Shown one piece after another: positions 19,371 to 28,431 of a stretch of 64,000 nt of DNA (positions are counted from its first letter, which is position 1; the number at the start of each line of letters is the position of its first letter). The DNA comes from Chrysochromulina parva (taxonomy: Eukaryota > Haptophyta > Prymnesiales > Chrysochromulinaceae). The DNA lies in the NCBI GenBank assembly GCA_002887195.1, contig PJAB01000003.1:17833-81832 (forward strand), written 5' to 3'. The notes under the pieces are model-generated. The model was not told where the DNA came from, did not search any database, and worked only from the letters and a program-made list of their open reading frames with translations. The position numbers and the translations under genes were made by a program.

Positions 19371-22300
19371 ATGCCGCAAGCGCTCGGCGGCAGCGAACAC
19401 GTATACTCACTTTATGGACGCCTCACACCACCATTGGGAGCTGAACGAATCGAAATCGCCTCTCGAGCTTCAGGCGCTCTTTCGACACCGTATCGTATGG
19501 CACTGCCATTGCCAGGTACCTCACAATCGCATCGAGTACCTGCTCACCGCACGGCGCCAACACCGCCTGTGGCCGGCCGCTCAGCGCCGCCCGCACCTCG
19601 AGCCAGAGCGCTACACGAGACCCCAGCATTGTCCACCCATCGTGAGGCTCCGATGCACACCGCGCTGCCGGGCTCAATCCACTTTCTAAGAGAAGGCCAG
19701 GCGTCTCGCCGCCTGGAGAAGTTGATGGCACACCGTGCATCGCGCATCCTGAACGAGCAGCAGTTGCCAAGCTCGTCCTCCGGGAAGCAAGCGCGCGTCC
19801 TGTTGCTCATCGAGACCTGCTGCTCGAGCTCGACGAGAAAGAGCCAACTGTCGCTGCCGGAGCACGACACGGCCAAGTATAATGCCTACCTCGAGCGACT
19901 GCGCGCAGACTTGAGCGGCTCGGTGGTCTCGCCGCACACGAGCGAGCACAGTATCGAGGTGCTGGTGCAGGCCACCGCTCCAGCCGACTCTTCAGTCGAC
20001 TCCGTCGGCTCATATGCCATCGGCAGCCGCCTAGGCGCCTTTGAGGTCTACTTGTGCGGAGGCGACTCTTGGGATGTGGAGACGGCACCGCAGTGCACAT
20101 GTATGCACTCGAAACTCGAAACGCGTCGCTGGCCTAACCCCAAGTTGATCGAACGCCGCTGCCACGCGGTCCTCGATCTCGTCTTCAATCGGTGGAAGGC
20201 GGACGAGGATCTGAGCGGCCTGTTGCCACACCTTTTGGCCCCCACCGTGGTCGATGCGACGGAGCTGCGGGCGGCAAGGGATGAATTTTGGGGGCGCGCG
20301 GCCCCCAGCTTGCTCGAGCAAGTGCAGCAGCGGCTCGAAGTCATCGAGGAGGCAGATGCGACTCTCATTGAAGCCATGAATCCAGGCTACTCGCCAGAGG
20401 CCATCAAAGTCCTGTGCATCGCCGTGGAGGAACAGCGGGAGAGCGCGAGCCCAAGCTTACATGCGCAGGCCGAAGTTACGCTCTTGCAGTGGCTGACATC
20501 CGACGCGGACAATCGCGCACTGCGAGATGCTCCGAATGATCGAGCGGCGCTGCAGGCCGTGCTAGCGGAGCATTCGGCCCATGCAAGCGCTGACGTGCTG
20601 GCCGAGGCTCGTGGCCGGATGGAGGCAATCGTCCAAGCGGATGCGCGGCTGCTGATCAAGATGGAGGCGGCTGACGTCAAGGCACTGTACACGGCCATCG
20701 AGCAGTTTGGCGATCGAGCTAGCCCTGGAGTGACTTCGGACGCTTGGGCAACTGTCCATCGTCTAGTAGCCGAGGCGGACGCAGCGCTCAAAGAGGAGAT
20801 GGGCAAGGTGGATGATGCCGCAACGGCGCACCACCTCTGCGAAAAGTACCGCAACAGCGCCTCGGACGATGTGATGGCACAGATGCTTGGCTTGAGTGAG
20901 AGGTTCGACGCAGCAGACGCGGCGCTGCGAGTGGCAATTCAAGCGGGTGAGGTGGATGGACTCAAACGAGCATTGCGAGTGCACCTGCTCGCCGCAAGCC
21001 GTAAGCTCGTCGACATCTCTGTTTCGCTGCTCGCGAAGCTTGAGGCAGACTTTGGATTGCGCTCCGCCCCGGCTGATCAGCAGACGCTGCGCACTGCCAT
21101 CGAAATGCACGCTGCCGCAGCGAGCAAAGAAATGCTGGACAATGCAAAGGAGCGTTTACTTGCCATTCAAGTGGCCGACGCCGCCCTTGAGCAGGCGGGC
21201 ATGCCACAGGCATGCCCTGCCCAGAGCATCTCGTTGCTTCGCCAGGCCATCCCAGAGCACGGCGAGCAAGCAAGCCCGGCTTTATTGCAGCACGCAGTGG
21301 CGAAGCTTGCGCAACTCGAGGCTGCTGCCGATGCCGCGCTGCGAAAGGCGGCGGCGCCTGTCAAGGAGGCCACGGAGCTCGCCTTCATTTTGGACGCTCA
21401 TCGGAAAGGCCCGACCCAACCGGCGCTCAAGGAGGTGGCGGAGCGGCTGCGCTCTCTTGAGGCATCCGACTCGTCGTTATATGAGGCGATGGAGCGCGAT
21501 CCAGATGTGGTCAGTCGCCGATTCTACGAGGACACTCTGCGCGACCTCCAAGAGATCATTGCGAGGCATCAGCCATCAGCGAGCCCCAGCGTGCTGCTCC
21601 TCGCGGAGGAAGTGCTCCGCCAGTGGTTCGAGAAGTTTACTTCGAACTGTGCCTTGCAGGACGCGCCGCGGGCAGATCGAGCAGCACTAGATGCTGCTAT
21701 TGGTACTCACGGGTCAACAGCCTCCGCGGAGGTGGTGTGCGCGGCGCTTGAGCGCTTGCGTAAGCTCGACATAGCAGATCGTGCAATTATAGAGGCTCTC
21801 AAGGGGCCAAAGGAAGGCGACGTCAAACGGATCCGCAAGGCCATCGCAGATCACCGCGACGAGGCTAGTGAATCTGTGGTGGTGGAGGCCGCGAGTGTGC
21901 AGGCGCAGCTCGAGGCCGAGGCTGATCGCGAGCTTCAGATCGAGATGTCTCCGGAGGCCATCTTCGAGGTGCATGAGGCGCATGCGGTACTCTGCCGCTA
22001 CGCTGGCCGCGCCTCGCTCACGCTGATGGAGCACTTAACGGAGAAGTGGAAGCAAGCTGACGCCGTAAACGCGAAGCTGCAGGCGGCCGTATACGACTGC
22101 TCTATCGACCGCATCTCGCCTAAGGAGCTGCTCAATGTCATGGAGCACAGTCGACCGTACGCCACACCGAGCTTCATGAAAGCCGCGGAGGCTACGTACG
22201 CGCCCAAACTCGAGCTACTCACCCTCGAAGCCGATAACGCCCTGTGCACCGCCTCCAAGGATGACCTCCGGCACGTCTTTGAAACGGTCGAGGCGTATGC

Positions 22301-24185
22301 GTCTGAGCTGTCACTTGCGGTCGCGCGTGCCGCGATTCGGGTGCTCGATGCAAGTAGCAGGGGCTTGCAGGCAATCGCCTCTCTCACCCAGCCGCCTCAG
22401 CACGTGAGGATGGCGAACGCTGTGCGCAAGATGGCCAGCGTCCTGGCACGCAAATCTCGAAGAATGGCGCATGTGATGCGCTCCATGGGTACTCTAATGG
22501 GTACTCGGTCCATGCCAAAGAAGACGGCCGTGAAGGACGGCCCGGTGGAATGGGTCCCCGAATGGGTCACAACGGGGCGTGAACAAGCTGCTGAAAAAAT
22601 TGCTGCTGAAAAAGCTGCTGAAAAACGGGGAATCGCCGCCGCCATTGCTGGCGCCGCTGGCGCCGCTGTCGGCACTGTTGCTGCAAGTGCCGCAAGTCCC
22701 GCAAGTGCCGCTGTGCCTGCTGCTACTGCTGCTTTCGATGCAACTGCCCTCGGTGCGCGCTTTGAACCGAAGGTCGCGATCGTCGCAAAGATCGTCGCAC
22801 TCGAAGTCGCCACAGCCAAGCTTAATGTCGCGCTTCATCTCCTCACGGAGGCGGTGTCGAGGCATCGCACCAGGCCACGCCAGCCGCACGAGTCACCACA
22901 CGGGTCTCGTCAGCATACGTCAGAATACGCCAGCCGCACGTATGTGGCAGTGGAGGCTGTCACGGAGGAAGGCACTGCAACACTAAAGGCATGCGAACGG
23001 AAGCTTCTCAGGCTGACGTCCTCCTCTTACAATTGGCTCCTCGTTCCGTTGGGGCTAGCCAAGCCGCATCGAGCTTACGGCTGTGGAGTGGGCTTTGCCA
23101 TCTGGGACAGCACGAGGGTCTCGCGGCTGCCGCTCCACAAGGAATATTGGCTCGAAGCGGTCTTCAAGGACTGGGCGGCTCTTGCCTTTTCGGCGAAGCC
23201 ACGCCCGGGATTTGGAGCTCAACACATCCTACCAGCGGCATCGACATGGCAGTCCGTGCGAATGCTCAGGCGCCAACTGCGCGCGCTCGAGCAACCCCAA
23301 GATCCTGTCAAGCGGCAGCACTACGTCTGGAACTGGGAGCTTTCCGCAATTGAGCGGGAGCATCACCAGCATGTGAAGCTGCCGGCGGGCTGGCAAGCTG
23401 TGTGGTACGAAGAGTACAACCGCTTTTGGTACGCAAGTGAGGACGGACGGCAGACGTGGGAGGTGCCGACGGATTCAGGGTTGGCCCCGGCCATCCCACA
23501 ACTGGAGCCTTTGCCTGCTGGGTGGCACGAGATGTACGATCCCGCAAGTGGCCAACCATTCTATGTGAACGAGACGGCCCCAGACCAGGCGACTTGGGTG
23601 CGGCCGACGAAGCAGCAGGTGTGGCTGTTCAGCCTCATGAAAGCTTGGCACGGCGCAGCGAAGCGAAAGAAGCAAGGCAGGAAGCAGGCCGAGAAGCTGC
23701 AAGCAGCAAAGGTTGCCCTACCCATTGGTTGGACGGAGAATTATGACAAGAAGTCGAAACGGTGGTACTTTACGTCGGAAGACGGAGCTGTGTCGTGGGA
23801 ACGGCCGACCATCGACGTAACAATCGACGAAGAACTCCAAGCCCAACAAGCCGAGGAAGAGTCCAAGAAAACGGCAAAAGAGGCACAGAAGGAGGCACAA
23901 GAAAAGGCATGTGCGCTGAAGGAGGCTCGTGAGAAGGCGGTGAAGGAAGCGCTGGCGGCGTTCGAAGTGCAGGAGAAGGCCCGATTGGAAGCCGCGGCTC
24001 AAGCTGCTGCTCAAGCTGCTGCGGCATCTGCGGTTGCCGCAGCTGAAGCGGCCGCAGCAAACGCCAAGGCAGAAGCGGAGGCTGAAGCTGCCAAAGAGGC
24101 GAAGAAGAGAGCAATCTGGAAATTCAAGCCCGAGCTGAATGCAATGGAAAATGTGAGCACAGATTTTGAGTCGAACCCAGTGTAA
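19371..24185 (+). CDS. Helical-repeat protein with three WW domains and a coiled-coil tail
   Basis: A 1,604-residue protein. The first 140 residues are Pro/Ser/Arg-rich. Residues about 300-1000 are a solenoid of roughly 35-65-residue helical repeats, with the recurring pattern A-L-x-x-A-I-x-x-H-x-x-x-A-S-x-x-V and a following L-x-x-I-x-x-A-D. Three WW domains follow (about 1337-1365, 1384-1416 and 1448-1480), each with the two spaced Trp and final Pro (LPAGWQ...TWEVP, LPAGWH...TWVRP, LPIGWT...SWERP). A Lys/Glu/Ala coiled coil ends the protein. WW domains bind Pro-rich ligands, so a scaffold role is likely; no named family is recognised. The TAA stop at 24183 may be intronic: a good donor (GTGAGC at 24153) and acceptor (TTTGCAG ending 24290) would splice this gene in frame into the EF-hand ORF. 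Confidence 0.7.
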   Translation: MPQALGGSEHVYSLYGRLTPPLGAERIEIASRASGALSTPYRMALPLPGTSQSHRVPAHRTAPTPPVAGRSAPPAPRARALHETPALSTHREAPMHTALPGSIHFLREGQASRRLEKLMAHRASRILNEQQLPSSSSGKQARVLLLIETCCSSSTRKSQLSLPEHDTAKYNAYLERLRADLSGSVVSPHTSEHSIEVLVQATAPADSSVDSVGSYAIGSRLGAFEVYLCGGDSWDVETAPQCTCMHSKLETRRWPNPKLIERRCHAVLDLVFNRWKADEDLSGLLPHLLAPTVVDATELRAARDEFWGRAAPSLLEQVQQRLEVIEEADATLIEAMNPGYSPEAIKVLCIAVEEQRESASPSLHAQAEVTLLQWLTSDADNRALRDAPNDRAALQAVLAEHSAHASADVLAEARGRMEAIVQADARLLIKMEAADVKALYTAIEQFGDRASPGVTSDAWATVHRLVAEADAALKEEMGKVDDAATAHHLCEKYRNSASDDVMAQMLGLSERFDAADAALRVAIQAGEVDGLKRALRVHLLAASRKLVDISVSLLAKLEADFGLRSAPADQQTLRTAIEMHAAAASKEMLDNAKERLLAIQVADAALEQAGMPQACPAQSISLLRQAIPEHGEQASPALLQHAVAKLAQLEAAADAALRKAAAPVKEATELAFILDAHRKGPTQPALKEVAERLRSLEASDSSLYEAMERDPDVVSRRFYEDTLRDLQEIIARHQPSASPSVLLLAEEVLRQWFEKFTSNCALQDAPRADRAALDAAIGTHGSTASAEVVCAALERLRKLDIADRAIIEALKGPKEGDVKRIRKAIADHRDEASESVVVEAASVQAQLEAEADRELQIEMSPEAIFEVHEAHAVLCRYAGRASLTLMEHLTEKWKQADAVNAKLQAAVYDCSIDRISPKELLNVMEHSRPYATPSFMKAAEATYAPKLELLTLEADNALCTASKDDLRHVFETVEAYASELSLAVARAAIRVLDASSRGLQAIASLTQPPQHVRMANAVRKMASVLARKSRRMAHVMRSMGTLMGTRSMPKKTAVKDGPVEWVPEWVTTGREQAAEKIAAEKAAEKRGIAAAIAGAAGAAVGTVAASAASPASAAVPAATAAFDATALGARFEPKVAIVAKIVALEVATAKLNVALHLLTEAVSRHRTRPRQPHESPHGSRQHTSEYASRTYVAVEAVTEEGTATLKACERKLLRLTSSSYNWLLVPLGLAKPHRAYGCGVGFAIWDSTRVSRLPLHKEYWLEAVFKDWAALAFSAKPRPGFGAQHILPAASTWQSVRMLRRQLRALEQPQDPVKRQHYVWNWELSAIEREHHQHVKLPAGWQAVWYEEYNRFWYASEDGRQTWEVPTDSGLAPAIPQLEPLPAGWHEMYDPASGQPFYVNETAPDQATWVRPTKQQVWLFSLMKAWHGAAKRKKQGRKQAEKLQAAKVALPIGWTENYDKKSKRWYFTSEDGAVSWERPTIDVTIDEELQAQQAEEESKKTAKEAQKEAQEKACALKEAREKAVKEALAAFEVQEKARLEAAAQAAAQAAAASAVAAAEAAAANAKAEAEAEAAKEAKKRAIWKFKPELNAMENVSTDFESNPV

Positions 24186-24290
24186 ACCCAGTGCCATACG
24201 AGCTATTGGGGGCGCCTCGCCTCCCCCTGTGCACATGCGGCGTCGCTCTATAGCTGACACCTGGTGATTGCGATTCCCGGTACTTTGCAG

Positions 24291-25445
24291 ATGTTAGATT
24301 GGATCGACTTCAAAGCGGCCAAGGGCGAGCGTGCGGACACGCGCGAGCTCTTCAAGTGCTGGGACTACAACAACGACGGAAAGGTGAGTAAGAAGGAGTT
24401 TTTCGTCGCACTCCCCGCCATGGGCTTTGAGCTGTCGACCAAAGCCATGGAAGATTTGTTCGAGGCATTGGACCAAGATAGCTCTGGGCTTGGCAATGGA
24501 GAGCTCGTTTTCTCTGAGCTTGACAAGAGGTTGCGTCGCGTCAGGCAGAAGAGTCCCTCGCGGAAAAGTCCCACGAGTCCCCCTCCTCACCGACTCAACG
24601 AGCATGGCGTCGAGCAAGCTACGGTGGAAGAGGCGGGTCCAGGGTCGGGGCCAGGGCATACGATCGGGAGAGATCCGAAGCCAGGGCGTTCGTACGGCGG
24701 CGGCTATCATACGGCGGAGAGGGCACAGGCCAGGGCACAGCATGGCGGCGAGAGGTCTGAAGGCTTCACACAGTTGCTAAAATTGATGCGTCAGAATGGC
24801 GATTTGGTGGTCTCCAAATTCAAGGTCTGGGACAAGAATAGCAACGGCACACTCTCCAAGCCGGAGTTCAAGGAAGCCATAACTCGATTCATCAACCTGG
24901 TCCACAAGACGCCCAGCGAATTCTTGAGAAATCTGAAAAGCCCTCAGGACATGGACGAGCTGTTTGATTTTTTTGACGAGGACACATCCTTTAGCATCTC
25001 AATCGATGAGTTCAAAGCAAAACTCGAGAAGAAGAAGAAGAAGAGCGTGGATGCTGCACAGGTGACGGCGCAGGCGTCAGCCAAGGAGGCGCCGAAGGTT
25101 GAGCTGAAGGTGCTCTGCGAAGAAGAGTTGGCGTTGGAGGAGCTTCGCAAGGAATGCGAGGCCACCGAGCGCAACGCGGAGCAGGTGCTGCGCACGACGG
25201 GACGTGGATCGGAACTTCAAGCGGCAAACGCGCAGCTGAATCTCATCAAGCAGCGCTACCTCAACGCCGCTGCAAGCTGGGATGCAAAGGAGAAGCTCCG
25301 GGCCTTGCAGGCCGAGGCGCCCATCACAACTGCGAAGGTTAACTCTCGACGTGATGATCAGGACTTGCTGATTGAAGAGGACGTTCCGACCGAGGACATT
25401 ACGATGGAAGGCCGTTCGTGGTCGCCTCCAAACTACGACTTTTAG
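24291..25445 (+). CDS. EF-hand protein with four Ca-binding-type loops (possible last exon of the WW-domain gene)
   Basis: 384 residues from the ATG at 24291. Two EF-hand pairs are seen. The first pair has a canonical loop (DYNNDGKVSKKEF, residues about 23-35) and a weaker one (DQDSSGLGNGELVF). The second pair has DKNSNGTLSKPEF and a degenerate DEDTSFSISIDEF. A Ser/Pro/Gly-rich linker separates the pairs, and a Lys-rich coiled coil follows. The first EF-hand starts almost at residue 1, and the ATG directly follows a polypyrimidine-CAG acceptor. Both facts suggest this is an exon rather than a separate gene: removing 24153-24290 (138 nt) fuses it in frame to the WW-domain protein, giving one Ca-responsive scaffold. 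As a separate gene it would have only 105 bases of upstream space. Confidence 0.7.
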   Translation: MLDWIDFKAAKGERADTRELFKCWDYNNDGKVSKKEFFVALPAMGFELSTKAMEDLFEALDQDSSGLGNGELVFSELDKRLRRVRQKSPSRKSPTSPPPHRLNEHGVEQATVEEAGPGSGPGHTIGRDPKPGRSYGGGYHTAERAQARAQHGGERSEGFTQLLKLMRQNGDLVVSKFKVWDKNSNGTLSKPEFKEAITRFINLVHKTPSEFLRNLKSPQDMDELFDFFDEDTSFSISIDEFKAKLEKKKKKSVDAAQVTAQASAKEAPKVELKVLCEEELALEELRKECEATERNAEQVLRTTGRGSELQAANAQLNLIKQRYLNAAASWDAKEKLRALQAEAPITTAKVNSRRDDQDLLIEEDVPTEDITMEGRSWSPPNYDF

Positions 25446-26098
25446 CGGTTTATGCATTATGGGTCGATGACTACAATACATATCATGTTGCAACAGCAGG
25501 AGCACAAGGAGCTCACAAGGAAATTACAACATATCAACAAGGATTCATATCACAAGATCGAGAAAATGCAACTTACAAGGAACTTCAACGAGAGTTGCTG
25601 CCGCGTGCCGGGGGGTCGCCGGGGGTGCTCGACCTCGAGCCAGTGGCTGGGGTGTGGACTTTGCATGTACAACCCAACTGTTATTCGATTCACGATTACG
25701 TCGACTTAACGTCAACGCGGGTCGCGCAACGCACACCGCACCAGCCCGCGGGAGCGTGGCTGCGCGTAGCGGAGCGGCGCAGTGGCTGCCCCCGCGTCTA
25801 CCCCTGATCCCCCGCGCCGCGCGTGTGTTTCTCAATCTCATGGCGACCGTCTCTAAAACGTAAAAGATATTCGGAACACGGGGATTTGTGCATTTAATTT
25901 ACATGCAGAGTTGAGACGCAAATTACGTGTTGCAGCTGCGCCGTTTCAGTCTCACTCCGTCCTCGTCCGGAACGATAGAGATGTACGTTCTACGTACTCC
26001 GTAATGTTCGTTTGCTTAATATTCTTCGTCTCATACCGTTTGACAGACAGTACAGCTTAGGATGGGGAAAAGTTACAGCGGCGCCGGCGGGCGCATGA
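25446..26098. other. Convergent intergenic region, no gene seen
   Basis: 653 bases between the 3' ends of the EF-hand and REV1 genes. The first 150 bases carry four scattered ACAAGGA motifs; the rest includes a GC-rich part and then an AT-rich part. Short ORFs here have no protein-like features. Confidence 0.55.
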
Positions 26099-28051
26099 TC
26101 ACTTTTGGCATTGCTGCTCCACGCGATCGCACGCCCCGAGCCACGCAGTCACCCGCTCTGGATCCAGCCCTGAGGTGAGGTCCGAGTCATGCGCCGCGAA
26201 CATGAGACTCGATAGGCCCAGGTCGCGCCCGAACTGAATGAGCATCTGAGCTCCTTCATCCGCCACCTCTTCACAGCCATCTGCGGCAGCCCAGTTGAGT
26301 TCGTTGCAGAGCCCAGCCAGCAGCAGCTGTGCCGCTTCGCTCCCGTTACACGCGCCACGGGCACCCGTCGGCAGCATGGCAGTCGCATATGCCAATCTCA
26401 GCGTCTCTTTCATTGCAGCCAAAGCCATCTGAAGCTCGGACTCACTCGCCTTGCCGAGCCTGCGCGTCGGTGGTTCAGCGGTTTGAGGCTCGTCAGTCCG
26501 CACGCGCTTGCTTGGGCGAATACCGCCCGTCTCCTTGGTCATCCTTGCCATCATCTGCCCCAAATCACCGCTGCGGGGTTTGCTTGCGGGTGCCTCGGCT
26601 GGTGCCTTGCCGCTCACGCCCTTGTACCATGCCGGGACCTTCTCTGGCGAGAACTTAGTGGCTGGCGGCGCGGCGGCAACGCGAGCCGGCAGCGCTCGGC
26701 TGCTTCCACTGCCGCCTCCAGCGCCAGAGCCTGCCGCCGCGCTGCTGAGCGTGCCAACGGACACGCCCATGCCCCGTAGCTTGCTCGGCTCGATGCTCAC
26801 CTCGCGGAGCATCTTGGTAACTTCCCGGGCAATCAGTGCCTTGTCGTTGGTAGCGGAGGGCAGTGTGATGGAGCGCGAGATGTGGTCACACATCCCGTGG
26901 CCCATCGACCCTTTTCGTGGGCCTGTGGACTCGGCGCCCTCCATGGCGCGCCACAGCTTGAGTGTAAGGTGCTTGCCGCGATACCCGTGCGCAGCGAGCC
27001 TCGAGCCCACCTCCTCACCCAGCTGCCGGCCAAACGATTCCGCCTCCTCGGCGGTGGCAAAGCGCACGCCCCAGCTCGACTGCGCGCCAATCGACTTGCG
27101 AGTTGGCCGGGCTTCCCACTGTCGGTTGTCGGTGGCGTCGGCGTATCCGCGTAGCGTGGCGCTCACTTTGGGGCCTAGGGCGTCACGAATGCGGCCGGCA
27201 TCGGCCGCGCGCAACTCGCCACACGTTCTCACGCCGATCGCCTCGAGCTTCTGCGCAATGTGATAGCCAACGCCAGGAAGCTCTCTCACAGACTCGTCCG
27301 TGAGCAGCGTGCGCCCTTCGGCGACGGAGTGCAGCGCGTGGAGGCCGTCGGGCTTGGCACGCTTGGTGGCAACGCGGGCGAGCAGTCGGTTGGGGCCGAT
27401 GCCGATGCTGGCGACGCAGCCCGTCTGGGTACGGATGGTCTCACGCAGGTTGGCCGCGGTGGCTTCGGGGCTTCCAAGTGCGGACAAGTCGGCATAGCAC
27501 TCGTCGACTGACACGCCCATCACATGCGGCGTGACGGCGAAGACGGCGCGATACATGACCTCCGCAATCTCCTCGTAGCGTTCGAACTCGTATGGCATCG
27601 TGATAAGTGACGGACAGAGCTCTTTCGCTTGACTGCCCCACATGCCGTTGCGCACACCAAAGGCCCGCGCTGCGTAGTTGGCAGACGCGATCTCGGCATT
27701 GCCATCGGACCATGCGACAGCGACCGGAAGGCCCTCGAGTTCCGGCCGTCCCGCTACGGCGACCGAGGCAAAGAAGCAGTCCATGTCGATGTGCGCAATC
27801 ACCCGAGTGCACCCCGGTGCCAACTGAACCAGTGGCGGCGGCGGCGGCATTGTCTCAAGAATGCGTTGGTAGCGATCCTTCCAGCTGCCAATGTAGTGTA
27901 GGCGTGAAGCGCCCATGAACTCCGAGATGAAGCTGTCATTCTCTCGCGACGTGCGGTGCGGCCCCTGAAGCTGCGGCATACCGCGGCGTGCCTCCGTAGC
28001 CACGCGCCGGGCGGCTGCGAGGCGCGAGGCGCTGAAGGTGGCCTCGGCCAT
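26099..28051 (-). CDS. REV1: REV1-type Y-family DNA polymerase lacking a BRCT domain
   Basis: A 650-residue single-exon protein. Residues about 36-65 match the REV1-specific N-digit (NDSFISEFMGASRLHYIGSW), which ties it to REV1 rather than eta, kappa or iota. The catalytic palm follows: HIDMDCFFASV (about 86) and SVDECYADLS (about 180) carry the metal-binding Asp and Asp-Glu. Then come a helix-hairpin-helix (LPGVGYHIAQKLEAIGV) and a little-finger domain (GKHLTLKLW). REV1 inserts dCMP opposite abasic sites and scaffolds translesion synthesis. Human REV1 begins with a BRCT domain; only 35 residues precede the N-digit here, and no BRCT is seen upstream. The last 110 residues are helical and could be a divergent polymerase-binding C-terminal domain, but I cannot match it. 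Confidence 0.87.
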   Translation of the reverse strand: MAEATFSASRLAAARRVATEARRGMPQLQGPHRTSRENDSFISEFMGASRLHYIGSWKDRYQRILETMPPPPPLVQLAPGCTRVIAHIDMDCFFASVAVAGRPELEGLPVAVAWSDGNAEIASANYAARAFGVRNGMWGSQAKELCPSLITMPYEFERYEEIAEVMYRAVFAVTPHVMGVSVDECYADLSALGSPEATAANLRETIRTQTGCVASIGIGPNRLLARVATKRAKPDGLHALHSVAEGRTLLTDESVRELPGVGYHIAQKLEAIGVRTCGELRAADAGRIRDALGPKVSATLRGYADATDNRQWEARPTRKSIGAQSSWGVRFATAEEAESFGRQLGEEVGSRLAAHGYRGKHLTLKLWRAMEGAESTGPRKGSMGHGMCDHISRSITLPSATNDKALIAREVTKMLREVSIEPSKLRGMGVSVGTLSSAAAGSGAGGGSGSSRALPARVAAAPPATKFSPEKVPAWYKGVSGKAPAEAPASKPRSGDLGQMMARMTKETGGIRPSKRVRTDEPQTAEPPTRRLGKASESELQMALAAMKETLRLAYATAMLPTGARGACNGSEAAQLLLAGLCNELNWAAADGCEEVADEGAQMLIQFGRDLGLSSLMFAAHDSDLTSGLDPERVTAWLGACDRVEQQCQK

Positions 28052-28431
28052 GAAGGTGGTCGGCCTCAGCCACGAAAGCCCTCCAAGGAGGAAGCTTCGG
28101 CAATGCTGTTCACGCGCGTCGTCGTAAGCGCCTCGTCACGCGGCAGGCACATGTCCCAGGTGTCAGTCTTCCTGTTCCGTGCGTACGCTCGTATTGAAAC
28201 GCGATGAATCGAACCATTTTTACGGATCTCCCTCCGCACTCCACCAATCAAAGTACACTTAAGGTACCAGAGCATCACCACATTCGCGCAACGACATCGC
28301 CCACGTCGCCTATCGGCTCGCCCCAAGCCGCCAACGAATCGTCACAATGCACCAACATTCATGCATCGCTCTAGGCCTCCACGGCCGCCGCGCACACCCC
28401 TCCCCTGCCCACGAAAACGAGAGCTCCTCGC
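28052..28431. other. Intergenic region between myosin 3' end and REV1 5' end
   Basis: 380 bases. A minus-strand ORF at 28066-28326 was checked as a possible upstream REV1 exon but has no BRCT features. The stretch most likely holds the REV1 promoter, though for minus-strand transcription it lies upstream of REV1 and downstream of nothing else, with the myosin stop codon at its left edge. Confidence 0.5.

Noticed and set aside
25418..25863. Plus-strand ORFs after the EF-hand gene
   Set aside because: Low-complexity and overlapping its stop; no start context or motif, and best seen as 3' UTR.
28066..28326. ORF upstream of REV1 as a missing BRCT exon
   Set aside because: Its translation has no BRCT Gly-Trp pattern or hydrophobic core and no good splice site to the REV1 ORF.
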